Part shown: piece after piece, positions 7,498 through 16,196 of the stretch
Layout: each line of letters opens with the position of its first letter
Numbering within the stretch: position 1 is the stretch's first letter
DNA from: Streptomyces lasiicapitis
GTDB taxonomy: Bacteria > Actinomycetota > Actinomycetes > Streptomycetales > Streptomycetaceae
Reading direction: 5' to 3'
NCBI RefSeq assembly: GCF_014646335.1
Contig: NZ_BMNG01000002.1
Span: 62,001-126,000 of the forward strand
Length of the DNA: 64,000 bases
Program-made: the position numbers and the translations under genes
The notes under the pieces: model-generated
Seen by the model: the letters and a program-made list of their open reading frames with translations, nothing else
Databases searched by the model: none
What the model was told of the DNA's origin: nothing

Positions 7498-9942
7498 ATG
7501 GAGCGTGGGATCCCGGACGGTGAGCCGGTGGCACACGGCGGCGTGTCCGGTCGAGTGCCCCTTGCCGTGGTCGTCGTCGACGGCGACGGCATGGTCTCCC
7601 ACTGGAGCACCGGCGCGCGGCGCCTGTTCGGCCACACCAAGGAAGAGGCCGTCGGCCGCCCGGCGGGCGACCTGCTGCCCGTCTCCGGAGCCCTCCCGCG
7701 GGACGCCGGTGCCTACGGGGAGTACGACGTGCTCGGGCCCGACCTCGGCAGCTCCCTGGACGGCCGCATCTCCTACCCCGCGGCGGGCCGCGCCCGCCTG
7801 ACCGCCTCCACGCGCGGGCGCGAGCGCATCGACGTCCTGTGGTGGGCCTACCCGCTCGTCGGGCCGGGACCGGAGCGGCTGCTCGTGCTCGCCGCCGACG
7901 CCGCGCGCCTGGCCGCCGCGGGCGACCCGGACGGCGGTCATGTGGAGCGCATAGCGCCCGGGTTCGCCCTGCACACGGACTTCCCCGGGGCGGACGAGCT
8001 CGCGGGCCGCCTCCCGGAGATCCTGCCGAGCATGAGCGTCGGCGAGAGCGCCCGTATCGTCGCGCAGGTCCTCGAACTGGGCTATCCCGTCCTGGAATTC
8101 AGCCAGCACGACCGCGTGCCCGTCACCCCCGACTGGGGCGTGCCCCGCCGTGCCGAGCGCCGGGCCCGCAGGCAGCGCGCCGAAGCGGCGGCGGCCGCCG
8201 GGCTCACGCCCCCGCCCGGCCCCCCGGAGGACGCCGACGACGACCTCGAATACGCGGCCGTGCGCGAGCACCTGGAGTTCCTCAACGAAGTGAGCGGGCG
8301 CATCGGCTCCTCGCTCGACCTGTCCCGGACCATCCAGGAGGTCAGCAGGGCCGTCGTGCCGCGCTTCACGGACGTCGCAGGCACGTATCTGCGCGAACAG
8401 GTCGTCGCCGGCGAGGGCTTCCCCGAAGGGGTGCCCGACGAGACCACGCTGTGGCACCGCGTCGCCGTGGAGCACACGGACGAGCCGGGCCGCTGGGACG
8501 ACGTCGTGCCCGTCGGCGAGTCCATGCCGTTCCCCGCGCACACCCCGTTCTTCCAGTGCATGACGTCGGGCGAGCCCGTCCTCGTACCGCGCATCACCGA
8601 GGAGATGGGCAACGCCATCGCCTCACAGTTCGAGAAGCGCGACATCCGGCCGCTGATCAACCACCGTTCGATGCTCGTCGTGCCCCTGAAGGCACGCAAT
8701 GTCGTCCTCGGCTTCATGATCCTGCTGCGCCACCGGGAGCGGCCCGTCTTCAACGACATGGACCGCGTCACGGGCGCCGAACTGGCCGCCCGCGCGGGGC
8801 TCGTCCTGGACAACGCCCGCATGTACACCTACCAGGAGTCGGTCGCCGACACCCTCCAGGACAGCATGCTGCCGCACATCCAGCCCCGCATGTCCGGCTG
8901 CGACATCGCGACCCGCTATCTGCCGGGCACCCTGCTCGGCCGCGTCGGCGGTGACTGGTTCGACTCGGTGAAACTGCCCGGCGCACGCACCGCGCTGGTG
9001 GTCGGCGACGTCATGGGGCACGGTCTGAACTCGGCCGCCATGATGGGCCAGTTGCGCACGGCCGTACAGACCATGGCCGCCCTCGATCTGCCGCCCGCCC
9101 AGCTCCTGCGCAACCTCGACGACCTCGCGCAGCGGCTCGGCGAGCACTATCTGGCGACCTGCCTGTACGCCGTGTACGACCCGATCGCGGGCGAACTGCA
9201 CCTGGCCAACGCCGGCCACATCCCGCCCGTCCTGGTGCGTGCCGTGGACGGCCGCAGCGAACTGCTCGACCTGCCCACCGGCGCGCCCATCGGCGTCGGC
9301 GGTGTGCCGTTCGAGTCGGTGCGCGTGCGGGTCGCGCCCGGCGACCGCCTCCTGATGTGCACCGACGGCCTTGTCGAGGTGCGCGGCGAGGACATCGGCG
9401 TGGGCCTCGCCACGCTCGTCGAGTCGGCGGCCCACCCCGCCGCGTCCATGGACGACGCCTGCGACACGATCATCCGCGCCCTCGCCGTGACCTTCTCGAA
9501 GGCGGGACGCGGCGACCGGAAAGACGACGTGGCGCTCCTGATGGCCCGCCTCAACGGCGTGGTCTCCGCGGACGTCGGCCACTGGCGGCTCGCGCCGGAC
9601 CCCAGCGAGGTCAGCAGGGCCCGCGACCTGGTCCGGACCCGGCTGCGCGACTGGGACCTCGACGCCCTCACGGACACCGCCGTGCTCCTGGTCAGCGAAC
9701 TGATCACCAACGCCGTACGGCACGCGCGCGGAGGCCGCATCGGGCTGCGCCTGGTGCGCTCCGGGCGGCTGCTGTGCGAGGTCGAGGACGACGACGCGAC
9801 GCTGCCGACGCTGCTCAGCGCGGGCCCCGGCGACGAGTTCGGGCGCGGCCTGCGCATCGTCACCAGCCTCGCCAAGGAGTGGGGCACCAGCCGGACGAGC
9901 GCGGGCAAGACCGTGTGGTTCGAGCTGCCGCTGCCCCGGTAG
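7498..9942 (+). CDS. PAS-GAF-PP2C (SpoIIE-type) phosphatase with anti-sigma-like ATPase domain
   Basis: An 814-residue cytosolic regulator. Domains in order: PAS (about 15-125, with HWSTGARRLFGHTKEEAVGR), a linker region, GAF (about 260-440), an RsbU/SpoIIE PP2C phosphatase (about 460-690, with GGDWFDSVKL, GDVMGHGLNSA and CTDGLVEVR carrying metal-binding aspartates), and a GHKL/RsbW-type ATPase domain (about 700-814, with SELITNAVRHA and GRGLRIVT). Known family role: the phosphatase dephosphorylates anti-anti-sigma factors and the ATPase domain resembles anti-sigma kinases, so both arms of a partner switch sit in one chain. The ATG at 7498 follows GGGAAGGAG. A SigB-family sigma gene lies 30 kb away in the window, but no link can be shown. 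Confidence 0.92.
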   Translation: MERGIPDGEPVAHGGVSGRVPLAVVVVDGDGMVSHWSTGARRLFGHTKEEAVGRPAGDLLPVSGALPRDAGAYGEYDVLGPDLGSSLDGRISYPAAGRARLTASTRGRERIDVLWWAYPLVGPGPERLLVLAADAARLAAAGDPDGGHVERIAPGFALHTDFPGADELAGRLPEILPSMSVGESARIVAQVLELGYPVLEFSQHDRVPVTPDWGVPRRAERRARRQRAEAAAAAGLTPPPGPPEDADDDLEYAAVREHLEFLNEVSGRIGSSLDLSRTIQEVSRAVVPRFTDVAGTYLREQVVAGEGFPEGVPDETTLWHRVAVEHTDEPGRWDDVVPVGESMPFPAHTPFFQCMTSGEPVLVPRITEEMGNAIASQFEKRDIRPLINHRSMLVVPLKARNVVLGFMILLRHRERPVFNDMDRVTGAELAARAGLVLDNARMYTYQESVADTLQDSMLPHIQPRMSGCDIATRYLPGTLLGRVGGDWFDSVKLPGARTALVVGDVMGHGLNSAAMMGQLRTAVQTMAALDLPPAQLLRNLDDLAQRLGEHYLATCLYAVYDPIAGELHLANAGHIPPVLVRAVDGRSELLDLPTGAPIGVGGVPFESVRVRVAPGDRLLMCTDGLVEVRGEDIGVGLATLVESAAHPAASMDDACDTIIRALAVTFSKAGRGDRKDDVALLMARLNGVVSADVGHWRLAPDPSEVSRARDLVRTRLRDWDLDALTDTAVLLVSELITNAVRHARGGRIGLRLVRSGRLLCEVEDDDATLPTLLSAGPGDEFGRGLRIVTSLAKEWGTSRTSAGKTVWFELPLPR

Positions 9943-9943
9943 A

Positions 9944-9977
9944 CGCGCGCCGGTGTGGCGCGTCGGTGTGGCGCGCG
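9944..9977 (+). terminator. GC-rich hairpin after the phosphatase gene
   Basis: CGCGCGCC (9944-9951) pairs with GGCGCGCG (9970-9977) around an 18-base loop that begins right after the stop codon. The loop contains part of a short direct repeat (CGGTGTGGCGCG twice). Weak loop geometry keeps confidence low. Confidence 0.35.
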
Positions 9978-10103
9978 CCGGGGGAACACGTATCGAAAGC
10001 GCCGTGAAGGTGCGCGCGTGTGGCTTGTCGGGCGCTCCCGCGAGCGGTAGACCGATCTTGTCGTCGGGTTCGGCGGCGCCGTTCGCACCCTGGGGAGCTG
10101 GGC

Positions 10104-10829
10104 ATGGGCATCACTAGTCGGTACCAGGAGGCCTGGGAGGGGTTCTGGAGCGAGGCACCCCGCGAGCCGGGCGCCGTGTTCTGGGACTCCGAGCCCGCCC
10201 TCACCGCGGGCATCCATCTGGCCCTGTTCGAGCCGCACTTGACCGCGCCCGGCCTCGCGCTCGTGGACCTCGGCTGCGGCAACGGCACCCAGACCCGCTT
10301 CCTCGCCGACCGCTTCCCGCGGGTCCTCGGCGTCGACGTGTCGGCGGCCGCCGTCGCACACGCCAGGGACGCGGACCCGGCGGGCCAGGCCGAGTTCCGG
10401 CAGCTCGACGCCGCCGAGAAGACCGAGGCCGAGCAACTCCACGCGGAACTCGGCGATGTGAACGTGTACATGCGCGGCGTACTGCACCAGTGCGAGGTCG
10501 CGGACCGGCAGCCGCTCGTCGACTCCATCGCGGCGCTGATCGGCGAGCGCGGGCGGGCCTTCGTCGTCGAGCTGGCCGAGGCGGCCGGGCCGGTCCTGCG
10601 CGGCCTGGTCCAGGCCGCGGGCGGCCCGCCGCCCAAGCTGGCCCCCGTCTTCGCACACGGCATCGCGCCGGGCGACGTGGCCGACGCCGCCGTACCCGAA
10701 TTCGTCCGCTCGGCGGGCCTGACCGTGCTGGCGAGCGGCTCGATCCCGCTGGCCACGACCGAGTTCACCGCGGACGGCACACGCATCGAACTTCCGTCGA
10801 ACTGGCTGGTCGTAGGGCATCGCGGGTGA
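10104..10829 (+). CDS. Class I SAM-dependent methyltransferase
   Basis: A 241-residue Rossmann-fold methyltransferase. Motif I is VDLGCGNGTQTRFLA (about residues 50-65) and the acidic strand-2 end is VLGVDVS. A C-terminal half rich in Ala/Gly strands shows no substrate-defining motif. The ATG at 10104 has GGGGAG upstream; the longer frame from 10020 lacks one. It stands alone between the phosphatase gene and the peptidase operon. The methyl acceptor is unknown. Confidence 0.85.
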   Translation: MGITSRYQEAWEGFWSEAPREPGAVFWDSEPALTAGIHLALFEPHLTAPGLALVDLGCGNGTQTRFLADRFPRVLGVDVSAAAVAHARDADPAGQAEFRQLDAAEKTEAEQLHAELGDVNVYMRGVLHQCEVADRQPLVDSIAALIGERGRAFVVELAEAAGPVLRGLVQAAGGPPPKLAPVFAHGIAPGDVADAAVPEFVRSAGLTVLASGSIPLATTEFTADGTRIELPSNWLVVGHRG

Positions 10830-10891
10830 CGCTACTGGTCTAGGCCAGTGAGAGTTATCCACAGGCCTGGCACGGGGTCGGCGCGACCGCG

Positions 10892-10897
10892 TACGGT
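10892..10897 (+). promoter_or_regulatory. -10-like box before the peptidase operon
   Basis: TACGGT matches TANNNT and lies eight bases upstream of the ATG at 10906, leaving almost no leader. No convincing -35 box is seen at the right distance. It would drive the four-gene peptidase operon. Confidence 0.3.
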
Positions 10898-10905
10898 TTC
10901 GAGGC

Positions 10906-11739
10906 ATGAAGATCCTCATCAGCGCCGACATGGAAGGCGCCACGGGCGTGACCTGGCCCGCCGATGTGCTGCCGGGCACGCCTCAGTGGGAGCGGTGCCG
11001 GTCGATGTTCACCTCGGACGTGAACGCCGCCGTGCTCGGCTTCTTCGACGGCGGTGCCGACGAGGTGCTCATCAACGAGGCGCACTGGACCATGCGCAAT
11101 CTGCTCCTCGAACAGCTCGACGAGCGGGCCGAGATGCTCACGGGCAGGCACAAGTCGCTGTCCATGGTCGAAGGCGTCCAGCACGGTGACGTCGACGGCA
11201 TCGCGTTCATCGGGTACCACGCGGGCGCGGGCATGGAAGGCGTCCTCGCGCACACCTATCTGGCCAACCAGATCACCGGCGTGTGGGTCGACGGCGTGCG
11301 CGCCAGCGAGGGCCTGCTGAACTCCCACGTCGTCGCGGAGTACGGCGTCCCGGTGGTCCTCGTCACCGGCGACGACCTGGCCTGCGAGGACGCCCTCGGC
11401 TATGCGCCCGGCGCGCTGAAGGTGGCCGTCAAGGACCATGTGTCGCGGTACGCGGCGGTGTGCCGCACACCGTCCCGCACCGCGGCCGACATCCGGGCCG
11501 CCGCCAAGGAGGCCGCGACCCTCGCCGTCCGGCACCAGCCCCTGGCCGGGGGCCCGTTCACCGTGGAGGTCGAGTTCGACGCCGAGCATCTGTCGATGGC
11601 GGCGACGGTTGTTCCTGGAGTGCGGCGCGTGGCGGAGCGGAAGGTCGCCTACACGAGCGACACCATGTACGAAGGCATCCGCACGTTCAAGGCGGTCACC
11701 ACGATCGCCTCTGCCGCTGTTGAGGAGCAGTATGGCTGA
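10906..11739 (+). CDS. M55 family D-aminopeptidase (DppA-like)
   Basis: A 277-residue zinc aminopeptidase of the DppA family, which releases D-amino acids from D-amino-acid peptides such as wall-derived D-Ala-D-Ala. All ligand positions expected from Bacillus DppA are present: Asp8 and Glu10 (SADMEG), His60 (INEAH), His105 (GYHAG) and Glu135, with the proposed catalytic histidine matched by His116. The stop overlaps the start of the M20 gene by eight bases (ATGGCTGA), so translation is coupled. It is first in a run of four peptidase genes. The cytosolic location is inferred from the absence of a signal peptide. Confidence 0.92.
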   Translation: MKILISADMEGATGVTWPADVLPGTPQWERCRSMFTSDVNAAVLGFFDGGADEVLINEAHWTMRNLLLEQLDERAEMLTGRHKSLSMVEGVQHGDVDGIAFIGYHAGAGMEGVLAHTYLANQITGVWVDGVRASEGLLNSHVVAEYGVPVVLVTGDDLACEDALGYAPGALKVAVKDHVSRYAAVCRTPSRTAADIRAAAKEAATLAVRHQPLAGGPFTVEVEFDAEHLSMAATVVPGVRRVAERKVAYTSDTMYEGIRTFKAVTTIASAAVEEQYG

Positions 11740-13057
11740 CCAGGTCGACTCTCAAGCACTGGACGAGGTCGTCCGGTTCACCTCCGATCTCATCCGCATC
11801 GACACCACCAACCGCGGCGACGGCGGCTGCCGCGAGCGCCCCGCCGCCGAGTACGCGGCCGAGCAGCTCGCGGGCGCCGGTCTGGAGCCCACGCTCCTGG
11901 AGCGCACGCCGGGCCGCACCAACGTCGTCGCCCGCATCGAGGGCACCGACCCGGGCGCGGAGGCCCTGCTGGTCCATGGCCACCTCGACGTCGTCCCGGC
12001 CGAGGCCGCCGACTGGCGGGTGCACCCCTTTTCCGGCGAGATCCGCGACGGCGACGTGTGGGGGCGCGGCGCCATCGACATGAAGAACATGGACGCGATG
12101 ATCCTCGCCGTCGTCCGCAGCTGGCGGCGGGCGGGCGTGCGCCCGCGCCGGGACATCGTGATCGCGTTCACCGCCGACGAGGAGGCCAGCGCCCTCGACG
12201 GCTCCGGGTTCCTCGCCGACGAGCACGCCGCGCTGTTCGAGGGCTGCACGGAAGGCATCAGCGAGTCCGGCGCGTTCACCTTCCACGACGGCAGGGGCAA
12301 TCAGCTCTACCCGATCGCGGCGGGCGAGCGCGGCACCGGCTGGCTCAAGCTCACCGCGCGCGGCAAGGCGGGCCACGGCTCCAAGGTGAACCGCGACAAC
12401 GCGGTCAGCAGGATCGCCTCCGCCATCGCCCGCATCGGGGAGCACCGCTGGCCGGTGCGGCTCACCCCGACGGTGCGGGCGGCCCTCGTCGAACTCGCGG
12501 AGCTGTACGGCCTGGAGGCCGACCCCGACGCGCCCGGCTTCGACGTCGACGCCTTCATGGAGAAGCTCGGCCCCACCGCCGCCCTGGTCGAGCCCACGGT
12601 CCGCAACAGCGCCAACCCGACCATGCTCCAGTCCGGGTACAAGGTCAATGTGATCCCGGGCGAGGCCACGGCCTATGTGGACGGCAGATATCTGCCCGGC
12701 GGCGAGGAAGAGTTCCGCGCCACCCTTGACCTGCTCACCGGACCGGACGTCGACTGGGAGTTCCACCACCGGGAGGTGGCGCTGCAGGCGCCGGTGGACA
12801 CGCCCACGTTCGCCAGGATGCGGGCGGCCGTCCAGGAGTTCGCGCCGGAGGGCCGCGTCGTCCCGTACTGCATGTCGGGAGGCACGGACGCCAAGCAGTT
12901 CTCCAGGCTCGGCATCCGCGGCTACGGCTTCTCGCCGCTGCGGACGCCCGAGGGCTTCGACTACCAGGCCCTCTTCCACGGAGTGGACGAGCGCGTGCCC
13001 GTCGAGGCACTGCACTTCGGCACCCGGGTGCTCGACCGCTTTCTGCGAACGGCCTGA
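11732..13057 (+). CDS. M20 family metallopeptidase
   Basis: A 441-residue di-zinc peptidase of the ArgE/DapE/carboxypeptidase G2 family. Seen: GHLDVVP with His84 and Asp86, the bridging-Asp motif WGRGAIDMKN, the general-base pair in FTADEEAS, and late SGGTDAK. The dimerisation domain (GKAGHGSKVN and following) is intact, so this is a full-length enzyme. The start is set by the eight-base overlap with the D-aminopeptidase gene; the longer frame from 11438 is antisense-like in composition and overlaps DppA. It probably hydrolyses dipeptides or N-acyl amino acids produced by its neighbours; the specificity is inferred from context. Confidence 0.91.
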   Translation: MADQVDSQALDEVVRFTSDLIRIDTTNRGDGGCRERPAAEYAAEQLAGAGLEPTLLERTPGRTNVVARIEGTDPGAEALLVHGHLDVVPAEAADWRVHPFSGEIRDGDVWGRGAIDMKNMDAMILAVVRSWRRAGVRPRRDIVIAFTADEEASALDGSGFLADEHAALFEGCTEGISESGAFTFHDGRGNQLYPIAAGERGTGWLKLTARGKAGHGSKVNRDNAVSRIASAIARIGEHRWPVRLTPTVRAALVELAELYGLEADPDAPGFDVDAFMEKLGPTAALVEPTVRNSANPTMLQSGYKVNVIPGEATAYVDGRYLPGGEEEFRATLDLLTGPDVDWEFHHREVALQAPVDTPTFARMRAAVQEFAPEGRVVPYCMSGGTDAKQFSRLGIRGYGFSPLRTPEGFDYQALFHGVDERVPVEALHFGTRVLDRFLRTA

Positions 13058-13082
13058 CCGACCTATGGGGGAGATGAACGAC

Positions 13083-15074
13083 ATGGCGCAGACCAAGCCG
13101 TACGGCTCATGGCTGTCCCCGATCGACGCGGCGCTCGCCGCGGCACACGACGGCGGCCCCGCGTTCGTCGGCTTCGTGGGGGACGAAGCCTGGTGGACGG
13201 AGCCGCGCCCCACCGAGGCCGGCCGGCGGGCCCTGGTGCGGCGCCGCGCGGGCGGCCAGGAGGAGTCGGTGCTGCCCGCGCCGTGGAACGTCCGCAACCG
13301 CGTCATCGAGTACGGCGGCCGACCCTGGGCCGCGGACGCGCGCCCCGGCGATCCGCGCGGGCCGCTCCTGGTGTTCGCGGACTACGCCGACCAGCGGCTG
13401 TACGCGTACGAGCCGGATGTCCCCGAGGCCGAGCCCAGACCCCTCACCCCGGTGTCCGGCGTCGGCGGTGGGCTGCGCTGGGCCGACCCGCGCGTGCACC
13501 TGGACCGCGGTGAAGTGTGGTGCGTCCTGGAGGAGTTCACCGGCGAGGAGCCGACGGACGTGCGGCGTGTGGTGGCCGCGGTGCCGCTGGACGGCTCGGC
13601 CGCCGAGGACCGCGCAGCCGTGCGGGAGCTGTCCGACGGGCGGCACGGCTTCGTCACCGGACCACGCCTTTCGCCGGACGGCGCGAAGGCCGCCTGGCTC
13701 GGCTGGGACCACCCGCGGATGCCGTGGGACGGCACGGAGCTGATGGTCGCCGACGTCCGCGCGGACGGCACCTTCGACGGCGCCCGCGTCTTCGCCGGTG
13801 GCCCCGAGGAGTCGATCGTCCAGGCCGACTGGGCGCCGGACGGGCGGCTGCTGTTCGTGAGCGACCGCACGGGCTGGTGGAACCTGTACCGGGCGGCGCC
13901 CGACGGCACGGCGGTGGCGCTCTGTCCGCGCGAGGAGGAGTTCGGCGGGCCCTTGTGGCAGCTCGGCCTCAGCTGGTTCGCGCCCCTGGACAGCGGTCTG
14001 ATCGCCGTCGTGCACGGCACCGGCGCCACCGCGCTCGGCATCCTCGACCCGGAGACCGGCGAGGTCGTCGACGCCGCGGGCCCCTGGTCGGAGTGGTCGG
14101 CGTCCCTCGCCGTCAGCGGCACCCGCGTCGCCGGCATCGCCGCAAGCCCCCGCAGCGCCTACGAGGTCGTGGAGCTGGACACCCGCACCGGCCGCGCCCG
14201 CGTCATCGGCGCCGCGCACGACGACCCGGTCGACCCCACGTACTATCCGGAACCCCAGATCCGCACCTTCCTCGGCCCCGCGGGACGCGAGATCCACGCC
14301 CACATCTATCCGCCGCACCACCCCGGCCACATCGCCCCCGGCGACGAACTGCCGCCGTACGTGGTGTGGGCGCACGGCGGGCCCACCTCCCGCGCGCCCC
14401 TAGTCCTCGACCTGGCGATCGCCTACTTCACCTCGCGCGGCATCGGCGTCGCGGAGGTCAACTACGGCGGCTCGACGGGGTACGGCAGGGCCTACCGCAA
14501 CCGGCTGCGGGAGCAGTGGGGCGTCGTCGACGTCGAGGACTGCGCGTCCGTGGCGCTCGCGCTCGCCGACGAGGGCACCGCCGACCGCGCGCGGCTCGCG
14601 ATCCGCGGCGGCAGCGCGGGCGGCTGGACCACGGCGGCCTCCCTGACCACCACCGATGTGTACGCCTGCGGCACCATCCTCTACCCCATCCTCGACCTCG
14701 GCTCCTGGCGGGGCGTGGACACCCACGACTTCGAATCGCGCTATCTGGAGACGCTGGTGGGGCCCTACGCCGAGGTGCCGGGCCGGTACGAGGAGCGGTC
14801 GCCCGCGCGGCACGCCGACCGGATCACCGCGCCGTTCCTGCTGCTCCAGGGCCTCGACGACGTGATCTGTCCGCCCGCGCAGTGCGAGCGGCTCCTCGAG
14901 CGGATGGAGCGGCGCGGGGTGCCGCACGCGTACATCGCCTTCGAGGGCGAGGGGCACGGGTTCCGGCGCGCGGACACGGTGATCAGGGTTCTGGAGGCCG
15001 AACTGTCCCTGTACGCGCAGGTGTTCCGGCTCGAACCGGCGGGCGGCACGCCGACGTTGGAGCTGGCCAAGTGA
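13083..15074 (+). CDS. S9 family prolyl oligopeptidase-type peptidase
   Basis: A 663-residue acylaminoacyl-peptidase/dipeptidyl-peptidase-like serine peptidase. The N-terminal 380 residues form a beta-propeller-like region (repeated SPDG and APDG strands). The C-terminal alpha/beta hydrolase domain has HGGP (oxyanion), GGSAGG (nucleophile Ser), QGLDDVICP (Asp) and EGEGHGF (His). The chosen ATG at 13083 has GGGGGAG nine bases upstream; in-frame ATGs at 13065 and 13074 overlap that site. No signal peptide is seen. Its end overlaps the next gene by four bases (GTGA). It is the third of four consecutive peptidase genes. Confidence 0.9.
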   Translation: MAQTKPYGSWLSPIDAALAAAHDGGPAFVGFVGDEAWWTEPRPTEAGRRALVRRRAGGQEESVLPAPWNVRNRVIEYGGRPWAADARPGDPRGPLLVFADYADQRLYAYEPDVPEAEPRPLTPVSGVGGGLRWADPRVHLDRGEVWCVLEEFTGEEPTDVRRVVAAVPLDGSAAEDRAAVRELSDGRHGFVTGPRLSPDGAKAAWLGWDHPRMPWDGTELMVADVRADGTFDGARVFAGGPEESIVQADWAPDGRLLFVSDRTGWWNLYRAAPDGTAVALCPREEEFGGPLWQLGLSWFAPLDSGLIAVVHGTGATALGILDPETGEVVDAAGPWSEWSASLAVSGTRVAGIAASPRSAYEVVELDTRTGRARVIGAAHDDPVDPTYYPEPQIRTFLGPAGREIHAHIYPPHHPGHIAPGDELPPYVVWAHGGPTSRAPLVLDLAIAYFTSRGIGVAEVNYGGSTGYGRAYRNRLREQWGVVDVEDCASVALALADEGTADRARLAIRGGSAGGWTTAASLTTTDVYACGTILYPILDLGSWRGVDTHDFESRYLETLVGPYAEVPGRYEERSPARHADRITAPFLLLQGLDDVICPPAQCERLLERMERRGVPHAYIAFEGEGHGFRRADTVIRVLEAELSLYAQVFRLEPAGGTPTLELAK

Positions 15075-16051
15075 GCGCCGGAGTCGGCCGGGCGAGCCGC
15101 CCAGCCCCTGCCTCCGTCCCGCCGCTGGTGCGGCCGCCGCGGCTGGTCCCCGGCGCCCGGGTCGCGGTCGTCGCCCCCAGCGGGCCCGTGCCCGAGGACC
15201 GGCTCGAAGCGGGCCTCGACCTGCTGCGCGGCTGGGACCTCGACCCTGTCGTCGCGCCGCATGTGCTCGACCGGCACGGGGAGTTCGGCTACCTCGCCGG
15301 GGCGGACGCGGACCGCGCGCGGGACCTGGAGCGGGCCTGGTGCGATCCGTCGGTGTCCGCGGTGTTCTGCGCGCGCGGCGGGTACGGGGCCGCGCGGATG
15401 GTGGAGCTCCTCGACTGGGACGCGATGCGGGCCGCGGGGCCCAAGGTGTTCCTCGGGTTCAGCGACATCACCACGCTGCACGAGGCGTTCGCGCGGCGCC
15501 TGGGGCTCGTGACGCTGCACGGGCCGATGGTCGCCGGGGCCGACTTCCTCAAGAACGCGCGGGCCCAGGAGCAGTTGCGGCTGACGCTCTTCGAGCCGGA
15601 GGCGGTGCAGATCATCGCCTCGCCCGGCCGGGCCCTCGTCGGCGGCCGGGCCCACGGGGTCACGCTCGGCGGCTGCCTGTCCCTGCTGTCGGCGGACCTG
15701 GGCGTGCCGGGGGCGCGGGTGTCCGCGCGGGGCGGGCTGCTGTTCCTGGAGGACACGGGGGAGGAGACGTACCGCATCGACCGCGTCCTGACGCAGCTCC
15801 TGCGTGCCGGATGGCTGGACGGGGTGGCGGGGGTCGCGCTCGGCTCCTGGGAGGAGTGCGATCCCTACGACGCCGTGCGCGCGGTACTGCTCGACCGCCT
15901 CGGTGGTCTCGGGGTGCCGATCGTGGAGGAGTTCGGGTTCGGCCACTGCGACGGCGCGCTGACGGTGCCGTTCGGGATACCGGGCGAACTGGACGCGGAC
16001 GCGGGGACGTTGCGACTGGACGCGCCTGCGCTGGCGGCGGCCAGGGGCTGA
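15071..16051 (+). CDS. S66 LD-carboxypeptidase
   Basis: A 326-residue serine peptidase of the LdcA/MccF family, which cleaves L,D bonds such as the terminal D-Ala of tetrapeptides in peptidoglycan recycling. Seen: the GGYGAARMVELLDW substrate region, nucleophile Ser131 in LGFSDIT, the catalytic Glu region LFLEDTGEE, and the His in GFGHCDG. The GTG start overlaps the S9 stop by four bases, so it is translationally coupled. With the D-aminopeptidase and M20 gene upstream, it points to breakdown of wall peptides containing D-residues. The very Pro/Ala-rich first 25 residues are unlikely to be a signal peptide. A 17-base tandem duplication spans its stop codon. Confidence 0.9.
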   Translation: MSAGVGRASRPAPASVPPLVRPPRLVPGARVAVVAPSGPVPEDRLEAGLDLLRGWDLDPVVAPHVLDRHGEFGYLAGADADRARDLERAWCDPSVSAVFCARGGYGAARMVELLDWDAMRAAGPKVFLGFSDITTLHEAFARRLGLVTLHGPMVAGADFLKNARAQEQLRLTLFEPEAVQIIASPGRALVGGRAHGVTLGGCLSLLSADLGVPGARVSARGGLLFLEDTGEETYRIDRVLTQLLRAGWLDGVAGVALGSWEECDPYDAVRAVLLDRLGGLGVPIVEEFGFGHCDGALTVPFGIPGELDADAGTLRLDAPALAAARG

Positions 16052-16070
16052 CAGCGGCCAGGGGCTGACG
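16037..16070. repeat. 17-base tandem duplication over a stop codon
   Basis: Two adjacent 17-base units (16037-16053 and 16054-16070) share GCGGCCAGGGGCTGAC and differ only in the last base. The first includes the LD-carboxypeptidase stop codon. Confidence 0.75.
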
Positions 16071-16090
16071 GCCGGCCGGAGGCGCCAAAG

Positions 16091-16134
16091 CGTGAGCCGA
16101 GTCGTGTGAAGCCGTGAGCCGAGCCGTGTGAAGC
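16091..16134. repeat. 22-base tandem duplication
   Basis: Two adjacent 22-base units (16091-16112 and 16113-16134) differ at one base and share CGTGAGCCGAG(T/C)CGTGTGAA. They lie between the LD-carboxypeptidase gene and the X-Pro hydrolase gene. Confidence 0.75.
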
Positions 16135-16196
16135 CGGTACTTATCGGGCGGAATCCGGTTGTCCAGGGCGTGGATATCTTTGTGTTCCGTTGTGCC

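Noticed and set aside
10020..10103. Upstream extension of the methyltransferase gene
   Set aside because: The added residues are unrelated to the family and the ATG at 10104 has a good ribosome binding site.
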